DNA of 64,000 bases from ENR-C20 sp942493145. Its GTDB lineage: Bacteria; Bacillota; Clostridia; Acetivibrionales; DTU013. The notes below the pieces were generated by a model that saw only the letters and a program-made list of their open reading frames with translations, was not told the origin of the DNA and did not search any database. A program made the translations under genes and the position numbers. The stretch spans positions 4,030,001 to 4,094,000 of the forward strand of contig OW818679.1 of NCBI GenBank assembly GCA_942493145.1, given 5' to 3'. This document shows, in pieces, positions 26,035-34,260 of this stretch. Each line of letters begins with the position of its first letter. Position 1 is the stretch's first letter.

Positions 26035-26979
26035 TTATTTCAGGGAGTTTTCGAATAAAACCCTTCCAACAGAGAGTTGTTGGTGGGGTTTTGTGGTGTA
26101 CTCGTTTTGAAGGCGTTTTGCGTATTCCTCAACCATGGGATTATCCTCATTTTTATTCCAAATTGCCAGCAAGGTTTCATGTATGCCAATAGGCAGACTT
26201 TTTAAATTCCTGTTTCGGGCAATTCTGCTCATATCTGTGCCGATTACTATTCCATGCCCCATCTCGGCATAGGTATATGCAGTATCCCGGTCAGGCACCC
26301 ATATGATCCTGGAAGGTGAAAGTCCCCAGGCGTCGACTTCCTGCTGTACTCTTTTATTGAAATCAGAACTGCTTTCATTTTCAAAGCAATCTACGATAAA
26401 AGGCTCCTTTAAAAAAGCATTGTATGTAACATCTTCAGTTAACATAGGATTATCTGCAGAAATCATCACTGCAAGCTGTGTCTTTGCCAATTCAATGCTC
26501 CTGAAATCATCAAGCTTTGGGGCAAAGCGTCCGTTGATAAAAATCAGATCGAGCTGGTGGTCCATTATCCTTTCAGCTAGCAGCGAAGGAGTGCATCTGT
26601 ATACATCTATTTTTAAATCAGGGAAGTCCTTTTGTAACTCATTATTGATCCTGTTAGGAATCGACCCAAAATCCAGGTAGCTTTGATAGCCTATTTTAAT
26701 AGCATTTGAGGCATAATTGTAATTGTATCTGATTTCAGCGACAGTCGCGTTGAACTTTTCACTGATCTGGGAAATCAGCTCATTGCAACTCTCACCTTCT
26801 TTAGTCAGTTCAACTGAATGAGAAGAACGTATAAAAAGCTTAAATCCAAAATCATCCTCAAGACTGGAGATGTTTTTACTTACCGCTTGTTGTGACATGA
26901 ACAGTAAATTTGCCGTAGTTGTAAAGTTTAGTGTTTTAGCAAGTGAAAGAAAACATTTGATTTTTGTTTCATTAAACAC
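26035..26979 (-). CDS. LysR-family transcriptional regulator
   Basis: A 314-residue regulator with the N-terminal helix-turn-helix (FLSLAKTLNFTTTANLL, then MSQQAVSKNISSLE; residues 10-40) and a substrate-binding effector domain (about 90-300). It is transcribed away from the second molybdoenzyme gene, 192 bases distant, the usual LysR arrangement for controlling a divergent target. The short C-terminal extension past residue 295 is unremarkable. It is not close to the other LysR (16683-17600) in sequence by eye. Confidence 0.87.
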   Translation of the reverse strand: MFNETKIKCFLSLAKTLNFTTTANLLFMSQQAVSKNISSLEDDFGFKLFIRSSHSVELTKEGESCNELISQISEKFNATVAEIRYNYNYASNAIKIGYQSYLDFGSIPNRINNELQKDFPDLKIDVYRCTPSLLAERIMDHQLDLIFINGRFAPKLDDFRSIELAKTQLAVMISADNPMLTEDVTYNAFLKEPFIVDCFENESSSDFNKRVQQEVDAWGLSPSRIIWVPDRDTAYTYAEMGHGIVIGTDMSRIARNRNLKSLPIGIHETLLAIWNKNEDNPMVEEYAKRLQNEYTTKPHQQLSVGRVLFENSLK

Positions 26980-27171
26980 AAATGCACCACCCGAGCGATA
27001 TTTAATAAGAGACTAATAATATTATACAATGAACGCAAATTAAAAACAAATTCTGCACGCCTGTCTATGTAGCACAACTTTTAATTGTTGACCATAAAAT
27101 TTTCGTTGTTTTTCTTATTGTCGCAAACATACTACACTGATAATAACAGGTTTTTGATAGGGGGGATTACG

Positions 27172-29463
27172 ATGAGTAATAAATATGATTTTGACAGAGT
27201 CGTCACCACTACGGCATGGTCTCCTGGGCCCGGTTGCCATGGCGGATGCGGTGTTAAACTCTATATTAAAGACAACAAGGTTGTTCATGTGGAGGGTGAT
27301 GATAATCATCCTTTGAGCCATGGCCGCGCATGTTCCCGCCTTCTTGCAATGACCCAATATATGTACCATCCAGACCGTCTTTTATATCCTATGAAAAGAG
27401 TGGGTAAAAGAGGCGAAGGCAAATTTGAACGCATCACCTGGGATGAGGCTCTTGACACAATTGAAAAGAAATGGAATCAGCTCAAAGACGATCATGGTCC
27501 TGAGTCTGTTATTTTCATACAGGGTACCGGAAGAGACATAGGCGGGCCAATATCAATGCTCTGCTATTCATATGGAAGCCCCAACTGGACTCAGTTAGGC
27601 CTTGCAGGGCAATCCTGCTATACACCCCGACTTTGCTCCATGATCGCAACACAGGGCGAATTCGCCGTAGCCGACTGCTCTCAGTTTTTTGAGAAACGCT
27701 TTGACGATCCAAGATACGAATTACCAAAATATATAGTAATTTGGGGACAAAACCCTGCTGTAGGCTGCCCCGACGGTTTCCTGGGCTATTGGGTTATTGA
27801 ATGCATGAAACGCGGATCCAAGCTGATTGTCATTGACCCCCGCTGGACATACTTTGCATCCCGCGCTGAGTATTTCCTTCAGATTCGCCCTGGAACCGAT
27901 GGCGCTCTGGCCATGGGTATGCTTAACCTCATTATTGAAAACAACTGGTATGACAAGGAATTTATAGAAAAATGGACCCTTGGTTTTGACAAACTGAAAG
28001 AAGCCGTTAAGGATTCTACGCTTGAAAAGACATCACAGATAACCGGAATTCCTGAGGATATAATCTACGGAGCTGCCAAAGCATATGCCACCAGCAAACA
28101 TTCTGCCATTCAATGGGGGCTTCCCATTGACATGTGCCCGGAAGGCTCAAGCGTTGCCCAAGGCATCATTAATCTCTGGTGCATCACCGGCAACCTTGAT
28201 GTTCCCGGAGGAAATGTCATTGCTAAAAATGCATATAATGTCACCCAATACCCTTATAGTACGGAACAGCTTAAGGAAGTATACGGCGATGACATTCTTG
28301 ACCGCATCAATGCAAAACGCATTGGCGCCGCCCGATATAAGTATCTGGCAAATATGAGGGCCTGGGGACAACCGGATATGGCTGTTGAACAGATGCTCTG
28401 TGGTGATCCCTATGAAATTAAATCCGCCTGGATACAAACCTCCAATATGATTGGAGGTAACGCTGCAGATCTGAAGAAGCACTACAAGGCTTTGATGAAA
28501 ATGGAATTCAATGTTGTGGTGGATACCTTCCACAATCCGACTACCATGGCCGTAGCCGACATCATACTGCCTGCAGCAACTTTTGCAGAAAAAGAAAGCT
28601 TCCGTGCATGGTACCAGCCTCTGCAATTGATTCAGCCTGCCGTAGAGGTAGGAGAATGCCGCTCAGATTGGGAGATCAACATGGAACTGGCCCGTCGCTT
28701 TAGCCCGTCTTTTGCAAAAAAATATCCTGATTTCCACACCCTCGTCAACGAACGAATCGCTTCTTCAGGCCAGACCTGGGATTCTCTTGTCGAACAGGGT
28801 GGTTGGAGATTCCCGACTGAGGAAGAATCGCCTTCTTCAGTTCCATATATGCGTTACGAAAAAGGACTGCTCCGTCCTGATGGAAAGCCAGGCTTTAAAA
28901 CACCAAGCGGCAAAATAGAACTGTATGCAACCCTAAACGAAAAATATGAAGTTCATCCCACAGTCTGGTATTCAGAGCCTCCTGAGAGCAAAGTCCGCAC
29001 ACCTGAGCTCTTTAAAAAGTACCCGTTGGTAATGGTTTCCGGACACCGCAGCCCAGTATACTTCCATGCAGAGCATAGAAACATCCCCTGGCTTCGCGCT
29101 TGTGACCCGTACCCGTTGGTAGAGGTCCATCCCACGGTGCTTAAGGAATTAGAGGCGGAAGACGGAGAATGGATCTGGATAGAAAACGACCGCGGGCGTG
29201 TAAAGAGGAAGGTCAAATCCAACCCCAGCATGCACCCAGGTACTGTCAGTGTGCCTCATGGCTGGTGGCTGCCTGAGACAGAGGGCAAAGGCCCTAACTT
29301 CTACGGTGCCTTTGACATCAACTGTAACATCCTTGTTCCCCTTGACACACAGGGCGAAACCGGCTACGGCGGCGGTGCGTACAAGACCACTCTTGTCCGT
29401 CTTGCAAAAATCAAACCCGGCGATGACCCCCATCCCAATGATGAGCCGGAATGGAAAAGGTAA
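27172..29463 (+). CDS. Molybdopterin oxidoreductase large subunit, copy 2
   Basis: A 763-residue paralogue of 13882-16173, roughly 85-90% identical in protein by eye but with many silent DNA differences. The start is the ATG at 27172 behind GGGGGG; the frame upstream to 27085 is not conserved. It has the same unusual cysteine set (C22, C26, C54; Gly19 where the first Cys is expected), the same candidate metal ligand Cys149, and no Tat signal. Differences cluster around residues 270-340 and 500-540, perhaps tuning the substrate. A 68-base block (29224-29291) is identical to copy 1. Its Fe-S partner follows after 61 bases. Confidence 0.88.
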   Translation: MSNKYDFDRVVTTTAWSPGPGCHGGCGVKLYIKDNKVVHVEGDDNHPLSHGRACSRLLAMTQYMYHPDRLLYPMKRVGKRGEGKFERITWDEALDTIEKKWNQLKDDHGPESVIFIQGTGRDIGGPISMLCYSYGSPNWTQLGLAGQSCYTPRLCSMIATQGEFAVADCSQFFEKRFDDPRYELPKYIVIWGQNPAVGCPDGFLGYWVIECMKRGSKLIVIDPRWTYFASRAEYFLQIRPGTDGALAMGMLNLIIENNWYDKEFIEKWTLGFDKLKEAVKDSTLEKTSQITGIPEDIIYGAAKAYATSKHSAIQWGLPIDMCPEGSSVAQGIINLWCITGNLDVPGGNVIAKNAYNVTQYPYSTEQLKEVYGDDILDRINAKRIGAARYKYLANMRAWGQPDMAVEQMLCGDPYEIKSAWIQTSNMIGGNAADLKKHYKALMKMEFNVVVDTFHNPTTMAVADIILPAATFAEKESFRAWYQPLQLIQPAVEVGECRSDWEINMELARRFSPSFAKKYPDFHTLVNERIASSGQTWDSLVEQGGWRFPTEEESPSSVPYMRYEKGLLRPDGKPGFKTPSGKIELYATLNEKYEVHPTVWYSEPPESKVRTPELFKKYPLVMVSGHRSPVYFHAEHRNIPWLRACDPYPLVEVHPTVLKELEAEDGEWIWIENDRGRVKRKVKSNPSMHPGTVSVPHGWWLPETEGKGPNFYGAFDINCNILVPLDTQGETGYGGGAYKTTLVRLAKIKPGDDPHPNDEPEWKR

Positions 29464-29524
29464 AGGCTCTGCTTGTAAAATGCGAAGTATTTCTAGGAAG
29501 AGAATTAAGGAAAGGATGAATATT

Positions 29525-29863
29525 ATGGCTGGAAAAGGTCTTTTATTTGATATGGAATACTGCACAGGCTGTCAGGCCTGTACAGTTGCCTGCAAGCAGG
29601 AAAACGGCTATGACGCAGAAACCTGGGGCATCAAGATTAATGAATTGATTTTTAACAACCCAAACGGGCATGTCCAGATTGATTATCTGCCATTTCCCAC
29701 AACTATGTGCACCATGTGTGCAGCTCGTATAGCGAGTGGCTTTGACACCAGACCGGCATGTGTGAAATGCTGCCAGTCCTCTTGCATAGAATATGGAGAT
29801 GTCGAAGAGCTTGTAAAAAAATTGCCGGCTATGAAACGCCCTGTCTTGTACTGCCCGAAATAA
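29525..29863 (+). CDS. Small Fe-S electron-transfer subunit, copy 2
   Basis: 112 residues, differing from copy 1 by one residue (Gly for Arg at position 3) and by three bases over the gene. Cluster motifs are as in copy 1: C13-x2-C16-x2-C19-x3-C23 plus a second set near residues 65-90. Starts at 29516 and 29525 are possible; the latter is better spaced from AAGGAAAGG. A near-identical small subunit implies that both large subunits use the same electron partner surface. Confidence 0.85.
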   Translation: MAGKGLLFDMEYCTGCQACTVACKQENGYDAETWGIKINELIFNNPNGHVQIDYLPFPTTMCTMCAARIASGFDTRPACVKCCQSSCIEYGDVEELVKKLPAMKRPVLYCPK

Positions 29864-29893
29864 TACAGGGGTTTCTATAATTTGTGTTTTGCC

Positions 29894-29922
29894 TTGAATA
29901 AGTTATTGTACTATGTTACAAT
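29894..29922 (+). promoter_or_regulatory. Candidate promoter for the decarboxylase beta/gamma genes
   Basis: TTGAAT (29894-29899), 17 bp, TACAAT (29917-29922). Transcription from here would run through a leader of about 165 nt that contains the terminator hairpin at 30009-30063 before the beta-subunit gene. Confidence 0.5.
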
Positions 29923-29963
29923 TTAGAAAATAAGACAAGTTCATTTTGTGAATTAATCACAGG

Positions 29964-30063
29964 TAGCTTGGATATGTTAACGAAACAGAATTTCGTTATT
30001 AAGTAATCAAGCCTAGCTTATTAATAATTTCCTTTACGGAGACTAATAGCTTGGCTTTTTTTT
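29964..30063 (+). terminator. Terminator with upstream competing repeat (attenuator-like leader)
   Basis: The terminator pairs 30009-30023 (AAGCCTAGCTTATTA) with 30044-30057 (TAATAGCTTGGCTT), with one mismatch and one bulge, and is followed by eight T (30056-30063). The 8-mer TAGCTTGG of the 3' arm (30047-30054) also occurs at 29964-29971, where it can pair with the same 5' arm and prevent the terminator. A separate small hairpin (AACGAAA...TTTCGTT, about 29979-29997) lies between. It also ends the molybdoenzyme copy 2 transcript. Confidence 0.65.
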
Positions 30064-30095
30064 ATAAAATAATAGAAAATGGAGTAGAAAATGCG

Positions 30096-31217
30096 ATGGG
30101 AGAACTGATTAAAGGAATAACAGGATTAACAGCAGGCAACATCATAATGTTTATCATTGCAGGCATACTTATTTATCTCGCCATTAAAAAGCAATACGAA
30201 CCCATGCTTCTTTTACCTATCGGTTTCGGCGCGATATTGGCCAATGTCCCTTTTTCTTCGGCAATAGGCGAAGAAGGCTTCCTCACCTTTCTTTACACCA
30301 ACGGTATCGCCAACGAGCTTTTCCCCGTGCTCATATTCATTGCAGTAGGTGCCATGATAGATTTCAAACCTCTGCTTAAAAATCCGTTTATGCTGTTCTT
30401 TGGTGCAGCAGCTCAATTTGGAATTTTTGCAACGATGTTGTTTGCAGTAATTCTTGGCTTTGATTTGAAGGAAGCCGGCGCAATAGGTATCATCGGTGCG
30501 GCAGACGGCCCAACCTCAATATTTGTAGCTTCGGCATTCGGATTGACCGATCTGCTCGGGCCTATTACAGTTGCAGCATATTCCTATATGTCACTGGTCC
30601 CCATAATTCAACCGCCGGTAATCAGGGCGCTGACTACCAAGAAGGAAAGATTGATGAGGATGGAATATAAGGAAGTTAAAATACCCAGAATCGTTGAAAT
30701 TCTTTTTCCAATTATAATCACGTTGGTAGCTGGTATCCTGGCACCAATAAGCGTAGCACTGATAGGAGCCCTTATGTTCGGAAACCTTATACGTGCCTGC
30801 GGTGTGCTTGACAGACTTTCCAATGCGGCTCAGAACGAGCTGGCCAATCTGGTCACCCTGCTTCTTGGAATCACCATAGGATCTACCATGACCGCAGATA
30901 AGTTTTTGACAGCTTCCACTCTGCTAATTATGGTTATGGGTCTTATTGCATTTGTATTTGATACAGCCGGCGGTGTCCTGTTCGCAAAATTTCTGAATTT
31001 GTTCTTAAGACATAAAATCAACCCCATGGTAGGAGCCGCTGGCATATCAGCCTTCCCCATGTCATCCAGGGTAATTCAAAAGATGGCAACGGAAGAGGAC
31101 CCGACCAATTTCATACTTATGCAGTCAGTTAGTGCCAATGTTGCAGGCCAGCTGGGCTCAGTAATAGCAGGAGCATTGATCCTTGTACTTGTACCGGCGC
31201 TTTTAGGATTGATATAA
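30096..31217 (+). CDS. Na+-translocating decarboxylase beta subunit (OadB-like)
   Basis: The beta subunit forms the membrane channel that couples decarboxylation of oxaloacetate, methylmalonyl-CoA or glutaconyl-CoA to Na+ export. The 373-residue protein (ATG 30096, GGAG eleven bases upstream) has about ten hydrophobic segments. The family segment GAADGPTSIFVAS is present with its conserved Asp, as are GGVLFAKFLNLF and NPMVGAAGISAFPM near the end. A frame extends upstream to a TTG inside the terminator, which I reject. No alpha (carboxyltransferase) or biotin-carrier gene is in the window, so the enzyme partner must lie elsewhere. A small gamma-like gene follows. Confidence 0.88.
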   Translation: MGELIKGITGLTAGNIIMFIIAGILIYLAIKKQYEPMLLLPIGFGAILANVPFSSAIGEEGFLTFLYTNGIANELFPVLIFIAVGAMIDFKPLLKNPFMLFFGAAAQFGIFATMLFAVILGFDLKEAGAIGIIGAADGPTSIFVASAFGLTDLLGPITVAAYSYMSLVPIIQPPVIRALTTKKERLMRMEYKEVKIPRIVEILFPIIITLVAGILAPISVALIGALMFGNLIRACGVLDRLSNAAQNELANLVTLLLGITIGSTMTADKFLTASTLLIMVMGLIAFVFDTAGGVLFAKFLNLFLRHKINPMVGAAGISAFPMSSRVIQKMATEEDPTNFILMQSVSANVAGQLGSVIAGALILVLVPALLGLI

Positions 31218-31242
31218 ACTCACTAATCAGGAGGTGTAAATA

Positions 31243-31431
31243 ATGAGTGATCTTTTAATAAGTTTTTTTGGAGAGAATTTTCTCAAACCCTCAACTGAAA
31301 CATTGATGGCCTGCCTACAAGTTATAGTCTATGGACTTGCAGGTGTATTTACTGTTTTAATATTGTTCTTTATAATTACCAAAATTTTAATAATGGTTTC
31401 AAACATGTTAACGCGCAGGGATTCCGAATAA
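31243..31431 (+). CDS. Small membrane protein, gamma-subunit-like (OadG type)
   Basis: A 62-residue protein with one strong hydrophobic segment (about residues 24-52, VIVYGLAGVFTVLILFFIITK) and a short charged tail. Size, topology and position beside the beta subunit fit the OadG/PccE-like gamma subunit that anchors the decarboxylase. GGAGG precedes the ATG. In many operons gamma precedes beta; here it follows by 25 bases. Identification rests on pattern and context. Confidence 0.65.
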   Translation: MSDLLISFFGENFLKPSTETLMACLQVIVYGLAGVFTVLILFFIITKILIMVSNMLTRRDSE

Positions 31432-31445
31432 GGCATCGCTGAAAC

Positions 31446-34229
31446 CTATATTACAGCCCCGTTGAAACCGGTTCCGTCAATATCCTTATGGATAATTTCC
31501 GGGACATCCTCTTCAGGTACCGGCCTGCTGGTCAGGTAGCCCTGTATGTTGTCACAGCCGCAATTCAGGAGATACTGAAACTGCTCCCTGGTTTCAACAC
31601 CTTCAGCTACAATCTCCATATCCATGTTCTGTACCAGTGAGATTATAGAGCCCAACATCTTCTTTTCCGAAGAGTTGGGCCTTATTTCATTTATAAAAGA
31701 CCTGTCGATCTTAAGCGTATGTATAGGCAGTGTTTTCAGGTACGCAAGAGATGAATATCCCGTACCGAAATCGTCAAGAGATATGCGGACGCCAAGTATT
31801 TTGAGTTGTTCAAGCTTTTCGGTCGCAGCATCAAATGATTCGATGAATATACTCTCGGTGATTTCCAGTTCAAGGCTGGAAGGCTCAAGACCGGTTTCTT
31901 TTAAAGCGTACTTTATCCAATCTACAAAACCTGGCTGTTTAAGTTGAAAAGCAGATATATTGATGCATATGATTCCATTATAGCCATTTTCGCTGTACCA
32001 GGAATGTGCTTTTGTACATGCATGATGAAGCACCCAGTTCCCAATTGGAACTATCAATCCCGTTTCCTCAGCAACGGGTATGAATTCACCCGGAGAAACC
32101 ATACCTTTTCCAGGCCTGTTCCATCGGATCAAAGCTTCCAGTCCCCTGAGTCTTCCGGTTTTCATATCATACTGTGGTTGGTAGTACAGCACAAATTCGT
32201 CGTTATCAATTGCCTCCCTGATATCACGTTCAATTTCAATCCTGCTTTCCAATTCATCCTTCATTGATTTATTAAAGAATTGGACATTGTTCTTTCCGTT
32301 TGCCTTTGCCTTATACATTGCAGTGTCTGCATGTTTGAGCAACTCTTCCGATGAATTGCCATCATCAGGGTAAACGGATACTCCTATGCTGCAGCTCAGG
32401 TATAATTGATTTGACTCAACCTTAAAAGGAGCTTTAAAACAGACCTTTACCCTCTCTGAAAGATCTGCTATGCCATCTGGCACAGCTACTCCCTGGCATA
32501 TTATTACAAACTCATCTCCGCCGAAACGCACCAATGTATCACTTTCACGCACCTGGTCCTTTATCCTGTTTCCAATTTGTTTCAGCAACTCATCACCGTA
32601 ACTATGACCCATACTGTCATTTATTCTTTTAAAATTATCAATGTCAATAAACATCACAGCAGTCCTGCCACCCTGCCTTTTTGTAGTTTTTATAGCTACA
32701 TCCAGTCTGTCTATCAATATGAACCTGTTTGGAAGTCCTGTAAGTACGTCATGGTATGCAAGGAAGTCAAGCTTCTCTTCCTGTTTCTTCAAATTGTCAA
32801 TATCCGTTTGCACACCTGCAAGCATCTGTGGCTGACCGTTCTTATCATAGAATGTCTTTCCTTTTACCCTTAACCAACGATAATCGCCTGTTATGTCTAA
32901 AATCCTGTATATATCCTCAAGTTCCGGCAACCTTCCCTCTCTGAAATCCATATATTTCTTGTGGGCAGCTTCCCTGTCCTGGGGATGAATGAATTCTTCC
33001 CAGTTAACATGCGGCAGTACCCTCATTTCTTCCGGTCCGATGATTTCCTGGACCCACTTGTTGGATAGCAGGGATTCGCCTGTATTAAGGTTAATATACC
33101 AGATTCCGTCATCACTGGCCTCCATGATAACCTCCAGCATCCTGTTCTTCTCCTCCAGGATATCCTGCCCTTCTATGAGTTTTTCATTCTGTTGCCTTAA
33201 TTCCTCTTCAGATGCAATTACCTCTTCATTGAGCATGGTCAGGTCATAGTTCTTAACCTTCAGTTCCTCAATTATTGGCTGGGAAATGAATTTTGTGCCA
33301 TAGAAAACAAGGACTGTAGCCACTGCCGTCAAAATGATTGAAATAATCACGATAAAAGTGTTCATGCGGGTGACTGGAGCCCTGGCTTCACTCATACTTC
33401 CTTCTATGGCAAGTGACCATCCTGTTTCCGGCACAAAGCTATATGCTGCCATCATCCTCTGGTTGTCTTTCCAGTACTCGATAGTCCCCGCACCCAATAT
33501 TCCGCTTTTCTCCCGGTTGGACAATACTTCCATTATTTCTTTTGTTTCAACAGGTCTCCCTATCCTTTCGGTTTGCGGGTTGTATATATAATTCCCTTTT
33601 TCATCAATCAGGAAAGCATAGCTGGATTCAATGCCGCTCAGTTTCATTCCCTTCATATATCCTGCCATGCTTTCAGAGAGTACAAGCGTAGCAATATATC
33701 CAAGTATCTCCGAACTATTCTCATCGATTACCGGATGGGTTATGGCAAAAAACTGACTGCCTGTTCGCAGGGACATGAGAGTTTCACTTATGCTATTCTT
33801 TCCGTTAGCCAGTGTCCTTATATGGTAGTCTCTTTTCGAAAGATCAATTCCAAGCATGGAAGCGTGATAGCTTGTGGTTGCTATATTTATTCCTTTGGCG
33901 TCTACGAGGATTATTCCTTCGAGATTATCACGTGAAGTGAAATATCCGTCAAGAAGTTTTGTTACAGTCTCAGATTTTTCTTTTGATTGTTGGTCATAAA
34001 AGAAATCAATTATCTTTGGATCATTGGCAAGATATTTAGGAAGATCCATTTCATATTTTATCAGCCCTGAAATGGTGTGAATCTCGGCTTTGACCATGTC
34101 AACAGCGCTTGCTTTCGCAGTCTCCTCGATTATTCGGCCGGACTCGTAGTTGTTGAGGAGTCCTTCGGTAACAATCGTTAAGTTCAAGAGCACGATCATG
34201 AACAAGGTAAGCTTTGTCCTGAAATTCAT
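31446..34229 (-). CDS. Cache-PAS-GGDEF-EAL cyclic-di-GMP enzyme
   Basis: A 927-residue membrane sensor. I start at 34229 (MNFRTKLTLFM) behind GGAGGATGAA; the longer frame would run into the upstream gene. TM1 is near 7-25. A double-Cache extracytoplasmic domain spans about 35-285, with TM2 near 295-315. A short coiled coil precedes PAS (about 366-490). GGDEF carries intact GGDEF near 568 and an inhibitory RxxD (RESD) five residues before it. EAL carries intact EAL near 697. Both synthesis and breakdown of c-di-GMP look possible. It is the last gene of the TPR operon, 31 bases after the secreted protein gene, so c-di-GMP may link to that surface system. Confidence 0.88.
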   Translation of the reverse strand: MNFRTKLTLFMIVLLNLTIVTEGLLNNYESGRIIEETAKASAVDMVKAEIHTISGLIKYEMDLPKYLANDPKIIDFFYDQQSKEKSETVTKLLDGYFTSRDNLEGIILVDAKGINIATTSYHASMLGIDLSKRDYHIRTLANGKNSISETLMSLRTGSQFFAITHPVIDENSSEILGYIATLVLSESMAGYMKGMKLSGIESSYAFLIDEKGNYIYNPQTERIGRPVETKEIMEVLSNREKSGILGAGTIEYWKDNQRMMAAYSFVPETGWSLAIEGSMSEARAPVTRMNTFIVIISIILTAVATVLVFYGTKFISQPIIEELKVKNYDLTMLNEEVIASEEELRQQNEKLIEGQDILEEKNRMLEVIMEASDDGIWYINLNTGESLLSNKWVQEIIGPEEMRVLPHVNWEEFIHPQDREAAHKKYMDFREGRLPELEDIYRILDITGDYRWLRVKGKTFYDKNGQPQMLAGVQTDIDNLKKQEEKLDFLAYHDVLTGLPNRFILIDRLDVAIKTTKRQGGRTAVMFIDIDNFKRINDSMGHSYGDELLKQIGNRIKDQVRESDTLVRFGGDEFVIICQGVAVPDGIADLSERVKVCFKAPFKVESNQLYLSCSIGVSVYPDDGNSSEELLKHADTAMYKAKANGKNNVQFFNKSMKDELESRIEIERDIREAIDNDEFVLYYQPQYDMKTGRLRGLEALIRWNRPGKGMVSPGEFIPVAEETGLIVPIGNWVLHHACTKAHSWYSENGYNGIICINISAFQLKQPGFVDWIKYALKETGLEPSSLELEITESIFIESFDAATEKLEQLKILGVRISLDDFGTGYSSLAYLKTLPIHTLKIDRSFINEIRPNSSEKKMLGSIISLVQNMDMEIVAEGVETREQFQYLLNCGCDNIQGYLTSRPVPEEDVPEIIHKDIDGTGFNGAVI

Positions 34230-34260
34230 TTCATCCTCCACCAGCTGATGTTTTCTTACG

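Noticed and set aside
29249..29863. Fusion-like frame joining the large-subunit 3' end to the Fe-S protein
   Set aside because: The frame is open by chance out of phase with the large subunit; the ribosome site and copy 1 support separate starts at 29516 or 29525.
30051..30095. Longer decarboxylase beta start at TTG 30051
   Set aside because: The codons fall within the terminator 3' arm and T-run; ATG 30096 has a good ribosome site and family-like N-terminus.
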